Assembly (NCBI GenBank): GCA_964547995.1
Contig: CAZJRB010000015.1
Span: forward strand, 1-64,000
Length of the DNA stretch: 64,000 nt
Source: CAZJRB01 sp964547995
GTDB lineage: Bacteria; Planctomycetota; Planctomycetia; Pirellulales; Thermoguttaceae
Direction: 5' to 3'
The notes under the pieces are model-generated. The model had not been told where the DNA came from. It searched no databases and worked only from the letters and a program-made list of their open reading frames with translations. Of this stretch, positions 31,793 to 40,689 are shown piece by piece. A program made the translations under genes and the position numbers. How positions within the stretch are numbered: position 1 is the stretch's first letter; every line of letters starts with the position of its first letter.

Positions 31793-33721
31793 ATGCCCCG
31801 ATCCAGATTCCTGCGGTTTTCGATCATCGTCGTCGTATTTGCCCTCATGACTGGGTGTCCTTCGCCCGCTGAGCGAGGCAGCGATTTGGAAACCCCTTCT
31901 ACAGAATGCGAGGAATCTCCCCCGCTTGCAGAGGGGGCTGGTGTGTCCATCCAATCAGAGGGCGATACAAAAGGCGATGCCGTTCAGCCCGAGGGCTCGC
32001 TGGCGGAACCCGCTTTGCTGCCCGAGTCTGCCGCAACGGAGCCACTCGGCGGGCCGTACCCGACCAAAACGCTGTCCGGATTGGAGCCGAGCGGACCATC
32101 TATGACGCCGATCCCGGAGCAACCGATCGTTCCGCCCCGAATCGAGCCGGATGAGCCGGGCTGGGGATCGACTACCCAATTGGACGGAGGGCCGAATCCC
32201 TTGCGGGACAAGTCGGCGTCCCCAAAGGATCCTGGGGCGCCCGTCGAACCCGATCCGCAAGTCGAGCCGGTCGAGCCCGCGAAACCTGCCACGGGTGATG
32301 CCGAAAAGGGCGTTATGCCCGGCAAACGCGGCGACCCGTTCGATCCGATTGCGGTCAACGGGCCGATCTTCGTCGGGTGGCCGAAGCCGAAGCTGGCATT
32401 GGTCCTCACGGGCCGCCAGGAAGGTTATATGGAGCCGTGCGGGTGTGCCGGCTTGGACCGCATGAAAGGCGGCATGAGCCGCCGTCACACGATGTTCCAA
32501 GATCTGCGCAAGAAGGGCTGGCCGGTGGTGGCCGTCGATGTCGGAGGGATTGCCAAGGGGTTCGGACGCCAGGCGGAGCTGAAGTTCCAGATCATGGTCG
32601 AAGGCATGCGGAAGATGGGCTACGATGCGATCACCTTGGGTAAGAGCGACCTGCGGTTGCCCGCCATGGAATTGCTTTCCGTCACCGCCAACACCGATGC
32701 CAACAAGAGCCCTTTTGTTTCGGCGAACGTCGTCGTGTTCGACCCGGCCATGACCGCAAAGGCGTGGGTCATCGAGGAGGGCGACATGAAAATCGGCGTT
32801 ACCGGCGTGTTGGGCAAGCAGTCTCAAAAGGCGATCAACAACCCCGGATTGAAGTTGGTCGATCCGGAGACGGCACTGAAGCAGATCGTCCCCAAGCTGA
32901 AGCAGAAGTGCAATCTGCTGATCCTGCTCGCCCATGCCTCGATGGAGGAGACGCTGGATTTGGCCCGGAAGTTCCCCGACTTCGACCTGGTCGTTACCGC
33001 CGGCGGTGCACCGGTGCCGCCGAACAGTTGGGTGGACATCAAGGGCTCCGAATCCAAGTTGATCGAGGTCGGCGAGAAAGGCATGGACGCCGTCGTCCTG
33101 GGACTCTACGACGATGCCAAAAAGCCGGTGCGGTACCAGCGGGTTCCCCTCGACTCCCGCTTCAAGAACTCGTCCGACATGCGGCTCCTGATGGAACAGT
33201 ACCAGGACCAGTTGAAGCATCTGGGCTTCGGCGGTTTGGGGATTCGTCCGGTCTCCCATCCGCAAGAGGAAACCCTCGGCAAGTTTGTCGGTTCGGACAA
33301 GTGCAAATCGTGCCACGAGGAGTCGTACAAGGTGTGGAAGAAGAGCGGGCACGCCAAGGCCTATCAGACCCTGGAGGAGGTTGCCCCGCCAAGGAACTTC
33401 GATCCCGAGTGCGTAAGCTGCCACGTTGTCGGCTGGCACCCGACGAAGTTCTTCCCTTACGAGGGCGGCTACCAGAGCAAGGAGAAGACGCCGCAGTTGA
33501 TCAACACCGGTTGCGAAACCTGCCACGGTCCCGGCGGCGAGCACGTCAAGGCCGAGACGGGCGGCGACACAGCCCTCCAGGAGAAGCTGCGCCAGGCCGT
33601 CGTCCTTACCAAGGAAGAAGCGAAGAAAGGGCAATGCGTTACCTGCCACGACCTGGACAACAGCCCCGACTTCAAGTTTGATCTTTACTGGCCGCACGTC
33701 GAGCACCATGAGGATGAGTAG
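31793..33721 (+). CDS. Lipoprotein with metallophosphoesterase-like domain and tetrahaem cytochrome c554-like domain
   Basis: 642 residues. The signal peptide ends in a lipobox (ALMTGC, Cys22). A Pro/Glu-rich linker (about 25-190) includes a short palindromic repeat in frame. Residues 200-480 resemble the 5'-nucleotidase/metallophosphoesterase fold (LALVLTGRQEGYMEPCGCAGLDRMKGGMSRR, VVAVDVGGIAKGF, YDAITLGKSDL, LLILLAHASMEET), though classic DxH and GNHD motifs are not all visible, so catalysis is doubtful. The C-terminus has four CxxCH haem sites at about 504 (CKSCH), 540 (CVSCH), 574 (CETCH) and 615 (CVTCH), as in cytochrome c554-type domains. It probably acts in periplasmic electron transfer. 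Confidence 0.85.
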   Translation: MPRSRFLRFSIIVVVFALMTGCPSPAERGSDLETPSTECEESPPLAEGAGVSIQSEGDTKGDAVQPEGSLAEPALLPESAATEPLGGPYPTKTLSGLEPSGPSMTPIPEQPIVPPRIEPDEPGWGSTTQLDGGPNPLRDKSASPKDPGAPVEPDPQVEPVEPAKPATGDAEKGVMPGKRGDPFDPIAVNGPIFVGWPKPKLALVLTGRQEGYMEPCGCAGLDRMKGGMSRRHTMFQDLRKKGWPVVAVDVGGIAKGFGRQAELKFQIMVEGMRKMGYDAITLGKSDLRLPAMELLSVTANTDANKSPFVSANVVVFDPAMTAKAWVIEEGDMKIGVTGVLGKQSQKAINNPGLKLVDPETALKQIVPKLKQKCNLLILLAHASMEETLDLARKFPDFDLVVTAGGAPVPPNSWVDIKGSESKLIEVGEKGMDAVVLGLYDDAKKPVRYQRVPLDSRFKNSSDMRLLMEQYQDQLKHLGFGGLGIRPVSHPQEETLGKFVGSDKCKSCHEESYKVWKKSGHAKAYQTLEEVAPPRNFDPECVSCHVVGWHPTKFFPYEGGYQSKEKTPQLINTGCETCHGPGGEHVKAETGGDTALQEKLRQAVVLTKEEAKKGQCVTCHDLDNSPDFKFDLYWPHVEHHEDE

Positions 33722-33744
33722 CGAGTAGTGGACCGGATTATTCG

Positions 33745-33930
33745 TGGGAGGCCGTTTAGCGGGCGGGCTCGCCCGCTAAGGGGCGACCGATAAATAACTT
33801 TCCGGATTCAGGAATAAAGGAGGGGGCACCTGCCCCCGGCCCATAACCGAACGAGCCAAGTGCCGGGGGCGGGTGCCCCCTACTTTCAATCCAAATCGGA
33901 AAGTTATTCTTCGGTCGCCCCTAAACGGTC
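33745..33930. mobile_element. MITE-like nested inverted-repeat element
   Basis: The outer arms CCGTTTA ... GGGGCGACCGA-AATAACTTTCCG (left, ending about 33806) and its complement (33895-33930) enclose inner arms AGGGGGCACCTGCCCCCGGC (33821-33840) and GCCGGGGGCGGGTGCCCCCT (33862-33881). The left outer arm is split by a further palindrome, TTAGCGGGCG ... CGCCCGCTAA. It carries no gene and lies in a 400-bp gap between converging genes. Confidence 0.6.
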
Positions 33931-33950
33931 ATTACCATTGTAGCGGAAAG

Positions 33951-34060
33951 CCCAACCATCCGCCGGGCAAGCCGGCGGGATTTGCTTCTGGGGCTGGGGG
34001 AGCCGCTGGGTAGTCCGAAGCCGAACCATCCGCCGGACGAACCGGCGGGATTTTCTTCTC
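33951..34060. repeat. Two direct copies of a hairpin (CATCCGCCGG ... CCGGCGGGATTT)
   Basis: About 33956-33982 and 34026-34053. Each is AACCATCCGCCGG, a 4-6 base loop, CCGGCGGGATTT. The hairpins are followed by short T runs on the plus strand and could terminate plus-strand transcription. They also occur as dispersed repeats. Confidence 0.55.
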
Positions 34061-34126
34061 GCTCGCTCCGGTACGAACGTCCGGCGGGCTTTCCCACCGG
34101 TCGGCCTCGCTTACCTGCCTGCTCTA

Positions 34127-34440
34127 CTTGCTGAATGCATCCACCAGAACTAAGGCTGCACGGAAACCCAGGCCGCCGTCCCGGCCGCCGGGCGGGCCGT
34201 AGTTACGAAACGCTGCCCGGCAGTGCCTTGGCGGGTTGCCCCAGCTACCGCCGCGAGACACGCGGTACGAGCCTGTAGGAGGTTCCGCCGGATCATTCGG
34301 CGGCGACTTCGAATAATAGTCCCCACCGTACCAATCCGAACACCACTCCCATACATTGCCGTGCATGTCGTACAATCCCCATGCGTTCGGCTTTCCTTGA
34401 CCGGAGGCCCCGTCGGGTTGGGTGGTGCTTTCGGGCCGCC
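34127..34440 (-). pseudogene. C-terminal fragment of a formylglycine-generating enzyme (SUMF1) domain
   Basis: In the -2 frame relative to the esterase, the minus strand reads TTQPDGASGQGKPNAWGLYDMHGNVWEWCSDW ... GSYRVSRGGSWGNPPRHCRAAFRNYGPPGGRDGGLGFRAAL. This is the unmistakable C-terminal third of a FGE-sulfatase/SUMF1 domain. No N-terminal part is present. It is joined out of frame to the 3' end of the sialate-O-acetylesterase gene, so it is a remnant from a deletion or recombination. An isolated fragment cannot be functional. Confidence 0.85.
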
Positions 34441-35367
34441 CAGCAGTTCGACCATTGCCTTGCCCAGGCCTTCGCCGATCAGGTAGTAGCTTTCGGCGTT
34501 GCAGCACCAGTGATAGCGGATCGGGCGCGGCGAGACCGGGCCGTCGCGGAAGAAGCTGCGGGTTTCGACGTACTTGACGTTCTCCTCGCGGTTGGCCGCC
34601 GCCTCTTGGGCCTTCATGATGCCGAGCCGGCGGCCGATCTTCTGGCCCCATCCGCCGAAGCCGCTGCCGCCGATCACGAAAGGCAGCTTCGGCACGCCCA
34701 GATCCTTGCGGACGTCCTTGATGAAGTTGACCATGTTGGTCTCGTACTCGGCCACGTCTTTCGCACTGCACCCGTCGTTCCACCCCTGGTGCCATCCGAA
34801 GCCGACGATCGCGTAGCCGCGGCCGTCGTAGTCGGGGAAGTCGGCCTTGAGGTTTTCGAGTTGTTTTTTGACGCCGGCGATCATGCCTTTGTACTGGTCG
34901 CCGACGGTGCCTCCGGAACTTGGCGGCCGCCACGGACCGGCGAGGCTGGTGCCGCCGGGGCCGAACTTGATCAGCAGCACCGGTTCCTTGAGATAGTCGC
35001 CGACGATCCAGCCGAAAGCGAGTTCGGGGCCGATCGCGTTTTTGGCCGCACTCTTGCCGATCGTCAGCGGGCACTTCGTCTCGTAATACGAAAGCCAAAC
35101 GTCGTCGCGCACGATCCAATTCCCATCCTTGTCGCGAAGATGCTTGAATCGCTCGGCGGTGGCCGGGTCTTTGATCAGCGTTTCCAGCGTGCCCTTCTGG
35201 TCTCCGGCGATGCGCCCGTGCCCCTCCATGTTCGACTGCCCGGCGAGGATGAACACCTTCCACGGCCCCTTGTCGGGTTTTTCGGCCGAAGCCGGCCCGG
35301 CAAACATCATCGGGGCCAGCGCCGCAAGCAGCACAGAACGATAGACAAATCTCTTCTCGACTTTCAT
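34150..35367 (-). CDS. Sialate O-acetylesterase-like (SASA/CE6) enzyme with aberrant C-terminus
   Basis: 405-residue exported SGNH-hydrolase. The start at 35367 gives a signal peptide (MKVEKRFVYRSVLLAALAPMMFAGPASA). The nucleophile block is VFILAGQSNMEGHG (Ser in GQSN), the oxyanion Gly is in IKFGPGGTSLAG, and the GFGWHQGWND segment carries the family's W-Q-G. The genuine fold ends near NAESYYLIGEGLGKAMVELLGG (about residue 325). After that the frame runs through the SUMF1 fragment in the wrong register, giving about 75 meaningless basic residues. The catalytic domain may still fold. Divergent from GH127, it probably deacetylates plant or algal polysaccharide side chains. Confidence 0.8.
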   Translation of the reverse strand: MKVEKRFVYRSVLLAALAPMMFAGPASAEKPDKGPWKVFILAGQSNMEGHGRIAGDQKGTLETLIKDPATAERFKHLRDKDGNWIVRDDVWLSYYETKCPLTIGKSAAKNAIGPELAFGWIVGDYLKEPVLLIKFGPGGTSLAGPWRPPSSGGTVGDQYKGMIAGVKKQLENLKADFPDYDGRGYAIVGFGWHQGWNDGCSAKDVAEYETNMVNFIKDVRKDLGVPKLPFVIGGSGFGGWGQKIGRRLGIMKAQEAAANREENVKYVETRSFFRDGPVSPRPIRYHWCCNAESYYLIGEGLGKAMVELLGGPKAPPNPTGPPVKESRTHGDCTTCTAMYGSGVRIGTVGTIIRSRRRMIRRNLLQARTACLAAVAGATRQGTAGQRFVTTARPAAGTAAWVSVQP

Positions 35368-35454
35368 GCGGACCTCTCTTCGGCAGTACCGGTTTATTGT
35401 CCGCGTCATTCTCGCACATCGACACAGCGGAATCAACCAAGTCGAAGAGAACGT

Positions 35455-35484
35455 TTGACAAACGCGCCGGCCGCGACCTATATT
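35455..35484 (+). promoter_or_regulatory. Promoter of the GH127 gene
   Basis: Consensus -35 TTGACA (35455-35460), 18-bp spacer, TATATT (35479-35484). The predicted start is about 35491, which supports the ATG at 35525 over the one at 35492. Confidence 0.6.
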
Positions 35485-35524
35485 GCGATGAATGCCCCAA
35501 CACCACCCGCCAAGAGTATCTTCG

Positions 35525-37525
35525 ATGCATACCCTTTATCGAGCTGCGTTTCTTGTTGCCCTAAGCCTTCCGAACGTCGCGGCATCGGCCGAGCTGCCGC
35601 CGAAGCGCGGCTTGGAAGAAGTCCATCACAAGCAGGTCGAACTCCGCGGCGGGTTCTGGGGACCGCGGCTGAAGACGGCCCACGAGGTGACCGTCCCCCA
35701 CGCGCTAGATTGCTTGGAGAAGGACGGGCACGTCACGAACTTCGACAAGGCCGCCGGGCTGATCACCGGCCGCGCTTCCGGACACGGGGCCTTTGACTCG
35801 GATCTTCACAAGGCACTCGAAGGCGCGATGTATTCGCTGCAACACAACGACGACCCCCAGTTGCAAAATCGCGTGGACGGCATTCTCAACCGAATCCTGG
35901 CCGCGCAACAGAAGGACGGGTTCCTGATCTCCTACTTCATCATCCAGGAACAGGACCGCCGCTGGGACGAACTTCGGTTCATGCACCAGATGTACAACGC
36001 CGGGCACTTCTTCGAAATGGCCGTCGAACACCATCGCCTGACCGGCGACCCGAAGGTGCTCGATGCCGCCCGGCGGTTTGCCGACAACATCGACCGCATT
36101 TTCGGGCCGGGCAAGCGCTACGACGTCGACGGGCACGAGGAGGTCGAGCTGGCCTTGATCAAGCTGTATCGCGCGACCGGCGAGCGCCGCTATCTGGAAT
36201 TGTCGCGATTCTTTCTCGACGAGCGGGGCCACGCCCACGGAACCGAGCGCAAGCGGTTCGACCCCGGCGCCCCAATGCCGCCGTACAAGCCGCATCCGGA
36301 TCTGCCCGAACGGGCCGCCAAACGCCGGGCACGCATCTGGATTCGCAACGGCCGGATGCAGGACCACAAGCCGCTCGTCGAGCAGCACGAGGCGATCGGC
36401 CACGCTGTCCGCGCGGGATACGTCTACGCGGCGATGGCCGACGTCGCCCGTTTCATGGACGCCCCCGACTACCAACGGGCCGTCGAGCACATCTGGAGCG
36501 ACGTTGTCGGCCGCAAGATGTACATCACCGGCGGCGTCGGCACCGCCCAATACCACGACGAAGGTTTTGGCGACCCGTACCTGTTGCCCAACCGAACCTA
36601 CTGCGAATCGTGTGCGGCCATCGCCCACCTGCTCTGGCAGCACCGGATGAGTCTCCTCAAAGGGCACGCCAAGTATGCCGACGTGATGGAACTGGCGCTC
36701 TACAACGGGGTGCTCTCGGGGATTTCGCTTGCGGGCAACTCGTTCTTCTACCAGAACCCGCTGACCGGCAGCGGCCGCCGCAGCACGTGGATCGGGCTCT
36801 CGTGCTGCCCGACGAACCTCACCCGCATCATCCCGCAGGTCGGCGGGTTGGTCTACGCCCGCAGTAAAGATCAGGTCTATGTCAATCTCTATGCGTCCGG
36901 TGAAGCGACCATTCAACTGGACGACGGCACGAAGGTGAAGCTGGCCCAGCAGACCGACTACCCGTGGGACGGCCGCGTGCGGCTGACAGTCACACCCGAG
37001 CGGCCATCCGAATTCACTCTCTGTCTGCGGATCCCCGGTTGGGCGCTTGGCTGGCCGGTTCCCAGCGATCTGTACCGCTTCGCCGAGGCGAATGTCCCAC
37101 CCGCTGGGTTGAAAGTCAACGGTCAGCCGGTCGAGCCCACGCTGAAGGACGACGGTTACGTGTACTTGCAACGTCGCTGGCAGGCCGGCGACGTGGTGGA
37201 ATTAGACCTGCCGATGCCGATCCATCGCGTCTACGCACACGAGAAAGTCGAAGCCGACCGCGGCAAGGCGGCCCTGATGCGCGGCCCGATCGTTTACTGC
37301 CTCGAATCCACCGACCACGGCGAAGCCGACGTCCGGAAGATCACGCTGCCGCGCGACACCAAGCTATCAGCCCACCACCGGGCGGACCTGTTGGGCGGCG
37401 TTACCATTCTCCAAGGCAAGGCCCTTGCCGACGGGCAACACCCGATTGCGCTGACCGCCGTGCCCTACTACGCCTGGCAAAATCGCGAGCCCGGGATGAT
37501 GACGGTCTGGATCAACGAGCAGTGA
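35525..37525 (+). CDS. GH127-type (DUF1680) beta-L-arabinofuranosidase
   Basis: 666-residue exported enzyme with a signal peptide (LYRAAFLVALSLPNVAASA). ELRGGFWGPRLKTAHEVTVPH opens the (alpha/alpha)6 barrel. The zinc/catalytic set of GH127 is in place: Glu361 and Cys363 in TYCESCAAIAHLLW, and Cys427/Cys428 in LSCCPTNLTR; the cysteine nucleophile is the second of the pair in characterised members. C-terminal beta-sandwich domains follow (FTLCLRIPGWALGW, YVYLQRRWQAGDVVELDLPMPIHRV, GPIVYCLE). It should release terminal L-arabinofuranose from plant-type glycans. It is divergent from the acetylesterase, suggesting a small pectin/arabinan utilisation pair. Confidence 0.9.
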   Translation: MHTLYRAAFLVALSLPNVAASAELPPKRGLEEVHHKQVELRGGFWGPRLKTAHEVTVPHALDCLEKDGHVTNFDKAAGLITGRASGHGAFDSDLHKALEGAMYSLQHNDDPQLQNRVDGILNRILAAQQKDGFLISYFIIQEQDRRWDELRFMHQMYNAGHFFEMAVEHHRLTGDPKVLDAARRFADNIDRIFGPGKRYDVDGHEEVELALIKLYRATGERRYLELSRFFLDERGHAHGTERKRFDPGAPMPPYKPHPDLPERAAKRRARIWIRNGRMQDHKPLVEQHEAIGHAVRAGYVYAAMADVARFMDAPDYQRAVEHIWSDVVGRKMYITGGVGTAQYHDEGFGDPYLLPNRTYCESCAAIAHLLWQHRMSLLKGHAKYADVMELALYNGVLSGISLAGNSFFYQNPLTGSGRRSTWIGLSCCPTNLTRIIPQVGGLVYARSKDQVYVNLYASGEATIQLDDGTKVKLAQQTDYPWDGRVRLTVTPERPSEFTLCLRIPGWALGWPVPSDLYRFAEANVPPAGLKVNGQPVEPTLKDDGYVYLQRRWQAGDVVELDLPMPIHRVYAHEKVEADRGKAALMRGPIVYCLESTDHGEADVRKITLPRDTKLSAHHRADLLGGVTILQGKALADGQHPIALTAVPYYAWQNREPGMMTVWINEQ

Positions 37526-37526
37526 G

Positions 37527-37562
37527 CTCCCGACTCCCGACTCCCCTACTTCTTACTCTCCA
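37527..37562. repeat. Heptamer-like repeat between GH127 and yebC
   Basis: Phased GAGCTCC, CGACTCC, CGACTCC, CCTACTT, CTTACTC, TCCAATC fill the 27-bp gap and enter the yebC 3' end. It is the shortest and least regular of the heptamer sites. Confidence 0.5.
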
Positions 37563-38302
37563 ATCTCCGCCATCACTTCGTCGGGGATGTTGAAATTGGC
37601 CGAGACGTTTTGGACGTCGTCGTGGTCGTCGAGTCGCTCCATGAGCTTGAGGACCTTTTGGGCGGCGTCGGCGTCGAGGTCGATGGTGTTCTGGGGTACG
37701 CGGGTGATCTGGCTGACTTCCGTTTCGATTTCTGCGTGTTCGAGGGCCTTGGAGACGACCTGGTAGATGGCGGGGTCGCAGGTGACCTCGAACTTTCCGC
37801 CGTCGAGGTTGACGTCGTCGGCGCCGGCCTCCAGGGCGAGTTCCATCAGACGGTCTTCGTCGGTCCGGTCTTCGGGAATGAGGAAGAGTCCCTTGCTCTC
37901 GAACATCCATGCGACGCAGCCGGTGTTGCCGAGCTTGCCGTGGCACATTTCGAAGATTTTTCGGATTTCCGGTGCGGTGCGGTTTCGGTTGTCGGTCAGC
38001 ACTTCACAGAGCACGGCGACGCCGCCGGCGCCGTAGCCCTCGTAGACGATTTCTTCGAGGTTGCCGCCGGCGATTTCACCGGTGCCTTTCTTGATTGCCC
38101 TCTTGATGTTGTCCTTGGGCATACTGACGGCCTTGGCGTCGTCGATGGCGTATCGCAGGCGGAGGTTCATGTCGGGATCTCCGCCGCCGGTCTTCGCGGC
38201 GACGATAATGGCTTTGGAGAGCTTGCTCCAGAGTTTGCCGCGTTTGGCGTCGACGAGTGCCTTCTTGTGCTTGATGCCCGCCCAGTGCGAGTGGCCTGCC
38301 AT
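37553..38302 (-). CDS. yebC: YebC/PmpR family protein (transcription or translation factor)
   Basis: 249-residue protein starting MAGHSHWAGIKHKKALVDAKRGKLWSKLSKAI, the diagnostic YebC N-terminus. DPDMNLRLRYAIDDAKAVSMPKDNIKRAIKKGTGE and VYEGYGAGGVAVLCEVLTDNRNRTAPEIR follow. YebC proteins were described as DNA-binding regulators. More recent work links relatives to relief of ribosome stalling at proline stretches; the role here cannot be decided from sequence. It is the last gene of the nusA-infB string, 11 bp after the TPR gene, so it is probably cotranscribed with translation factors. Confidence 0.95.
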   Translation of the reverse strand: MAGHSHWAGIKHKKALVDAKRGKLWSKLSKAIIVAAKTGGGDPDMNLRLRYAIDDAKAVSMPKDNIKRAIKKGTGEIAGGNLEEIVYEGYGAGGVAVLCEVLTDNRNRTAPEIRKIFEMCHGKLGNTGCVAWMFESKGLFLIPEDRTDEDRLMELALEAGADDVNLDGGKFEVTCDPAIYQVVSKALEHAEIETEVSQITRVPQNTIDLDADAAQKVLKLMERLDDHDDVQNVSANFNIPDEVMAEIGE

Positions 38303-38313
38303 GGTGAGATCCC

Positions 38314-40689
38314 TTAGTGCTTTTTCATTTTCTCTTCGACGGCTTTTGCCTTGTCGGGCTCTTCCTGTTTCTTGAAGGCCTCGACGGCTCGTCGCCATGC
38401 GTCTTTGGCTTTATCGATTTGTTTCACTTTGAGATAGGCATCGCCCAGGTGGTCGAGGATGACGCCATCGGGTTCCTCGTCGTTTTTTTCGGTCTGCTTG
38501 ACGGCTTTCTCGAGTTCGGCGACGGCTTCCTTATGTTTCCCGAGCCGGTAGTAGACCCAGCCGAGGCTGTCGCGGTAGGCGACGTTATCGGGTTCGGCGT
38601 CGACGGCCCTTTGGATCATTTTTAGCGCCCGCTGGAGGTTCTTGCCCTGATCGGCCCAGAGGTAGCCGAGGTCGTTCGAAGCGCCGATGTCGTCGGGGAA
38701 CTCGTTGAGGACTTCTTCTAGCCACTCTTCGGCTTTGGGGAGGTCGTCTTGCAGGACGCAGAGATTCGAGAGCGCGAGTCGGGCATCGCGGAGTATCTCG
38801 CGGACTTCGGGCGGTTGGCGGTCGGCGTCGAAATCTTCGAGTAACTTGGCGTAGGCCTCGGTTGCTTCGCCGTAGCGTTTGGCGTGGAAGCGTATCCATG
38901 CGTCGCGGCTGCGAAAGCGGATCGAATTGGCCTTTTTCCTGTCGGCGGTTTGGGCGGCACGGAGGGCCTTTTCGGCAGCTTCCTGGTCGTCCGGCTTTTT
39001 CTGGGCGGTTTCTCTGGCGGTGATGGCCTCGTCGGCTGCGTTGCGCGCCGCCGCGGCGGACAGGTCGATTGCCTTCTTCGCGGCTGCCAGGGCCTTGTCC
39101 GTCTGCTTGTCGATAGCCAGCGCCCCGGCCAGGTAGAAGTAGAAGATGGAGTTGTCGTCCGGGAGAAGCTTGTCGTCGATGGCCTGCTGAAATATCCCGG
39201 CTGCCTCGGTTGCGCGCTCTTCGAGGATCAGCCGCAATCCCCAGGTCAGGCGGAGGTCGGCCGCCTGTTCGGGATCGGCCTTGATCGCCAAGTCGAAGAA
39301 TTCGGCCGCCGTGTCGAACTGCTCGGTTTCGAGCGCCAGCAAGCCGACGGCCAGGCGCATACCGAAACCGAACCCGTCCGGATCGGCCTTGAATTGCTTC
39401 CGCGCGTTGTCGATGAGGGTGCGGACGAGTTTTTCGTCGGAGACGATCTTTTCGAATTCGGTATCGAGGGCGTCGAGCGTGCCGGCGGCTTGGGCCGCTT
39501 CGCCGAGCGTTTTGAGCAATTCGTCCGGTCGGTTGGTTTGCCGATAAATTTGCAGCAGGCTCCGGTAGCCGGAGAGGGTGGGCTTTTTCTTTGAGAGGGT
39601 GAGATAGAGCGGTTCCGCCTTGGCATAGTTTTCCGCCTTGAGGTATTGTGCGGCGAGGTATGCTGCCAGGGGCAGATTGTTGGGGTTGTCGGTCCAGAGT
39701 TTTTCGAGCCGCTCGATGAGTTCCTCGGAACGCCCGAGTTTTTCCAGCACTCCGGCCAGCAGTTGGTAGGGCGAGACTCCTTCGTCGTCGACACCCTCGG
39801 CGAAACACGCCTGGAGGCATTTCAGGGCCTCGGCCGGCTTGTCCCGGCGGCTGAGGACTTGGGCTCGATGGAGCAGCAAGAGCCACTTGTTCGGCTTGAG
39901 TTCGTGCGATTTCTCAAATGCGGCCGTTGCTTCGTCGAAGCGATCGGCTTGCAGAAAACACTCGCCGAAGAGGCTGTAGGCCCGGTCCGGCTCGGTCAAT
40001 ACCTTCTTCTCGAAATCCTCGTCGAGTCCGAATTCCTTTGGGTGATCGAGGGCGTAGATGACGCGGGCGAAACAGTCGGCGGCCTTGGCGGACTCGTCGA
40101 CGAGGTAGTAGAGCCTGCCCATTTCCATTCGGTAGAGGATATCGACGGTGGTTTCCTTTTCGCCGGCCCTGGCGGCCAGGGCTTTCTCGTAGAGTTCTAG
40201 CGCGCCTTTCCAATCGCCTTTGCCGGTGAGGTATCCTCCCAGCCGCCGCAGCAACTTGGGGTTGGCCTCGTCCGTTTCGACGGCCTTCAGCGCGTAGCGG
40301 AGTGCTTCCGAATGGCGCTTCAGCCGGTCCGCCATGTGGATGATCGCGTGAAGGATGGCCGACGCTTGCGGATCGTGCCGGAAGGCCCGTTGATAGAACC
40401 GGAGGGCTTCGGCGTAGCGCTGCTGCCGCTCGAGCGTTCGTCCGGTCGCGAACAGCGCGAGGGCTTCGAGGCGGTCTTTATCGGCCTCGGTTCGCGGGTG
40501 CGGGGGGATGAACTTCTCGGGAACGTCGTCGAGGGTGAGCGGACCCAACGCGTGCTGATAGGGCTTCGGCTCGGCGGGTGCAACCGGGGCATCACCGCAC
40601 GCGGCGTGTGCGGCCGGCATCAAGACAATCAGCAGGCCGAAAATCGGTCGGAGATAGACTTGCACGGGAAAATCTCCCAGGTGTCTCAT
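38314..40689 (-). CDS. Exported TPR-repeat protein
   Basis: 791-residue protein with a signal sequence (YLRPIFGLLIVLMPAAHAAC). The Cys after AHAA is not in a good lipobox. About ten or more TPR units follow, such as AEALRFYQRAFRHDPQAS, GALELYEKALAARAG, AFEKSHELKPNKWLLLLHRAQ, and C-terminal LGWVYYRLGKHKEAVAELEKA and VILDHLGDAYLKVKQIDKAKDAWRRAVE. Ala/Lys-rich helices separate two TPR blocks near 520-580. It has no catalytic motif and is probably a periplasmic scaffold. Its start codon overlaps the stop of the upstream HhH gene (ATGA), so the two are translationally coupled. Confidence 0.88.
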   Translation of the reverse strand: MRHLGDFPVQVYLRPIFGLLIVLMPAAHAACGDAPVAPAEPKPYQHALGPLTLDDVPEKFIPPHPRTEADKDRLEALALFATGRTLERQQRYAEALRFYQRAFRHDPQASAILHAIIHMADRLKRHSEALRYALKAVETDEANPKLLRRLGGYLTGKGDWKGALELYEKALAARAGEKETTVDILYRMEMGRLYYLVDESAKAADCFARVIYALDHPKEFGLDEDFEKKVLTEPDRAYSLFGECFLQADRFDEATAAFEKSHELKPNKWLLLLHRAQVLSRRDKPAEALKCLQACFAEGVDDEGVSPYQLLAGVLEKLGRSEELIERLEKLWTDNPNNLPLAAYLAAQYLKAENYAKAEPLYLTLSKKKPTLSGYRSLLQIYRQTNRPDELLKTLGEAAQAAGTLDALDTEFEKIVSDEKLVRTLIDNARKQFKADPDGFGFGMRLAVGLLALETEQFDTAAEFFDLAIKADPEQAADLRLTWGLRLILEERATEAAGIFQQAIDDKLLPDDNSIFYFYLAGALAIDKQTDKALAAAKKAIDLSAAAARNAADEAITARETAQKKPDDQEAAEKALRAAQTADRKKANSIRFRSRDAWIRFHAKRYGEATEAYAKLLEDFDADRQPPEVREILRDARLALSNLCVLQDDLPKAEEWLEEVLNEFPDDIGASNDLGYLWADQGKNLQRALKMIQRAVDAEPDNVAYRDSLGWVYYRLGKHKEAVAELEKAVKQTEKNDEEPDGVILDHLGDAYLKVKQIDKAKDAWRRAVEAFKKQEEPDKAKAVEEKMKKH

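Noticed and set aside
31955..33709. 584-codon minus-strand open frame opposite the cytochrome lipoprotein
   Set aside because: Antisense shadow; the plus strand has a lipobox and four haem sites.
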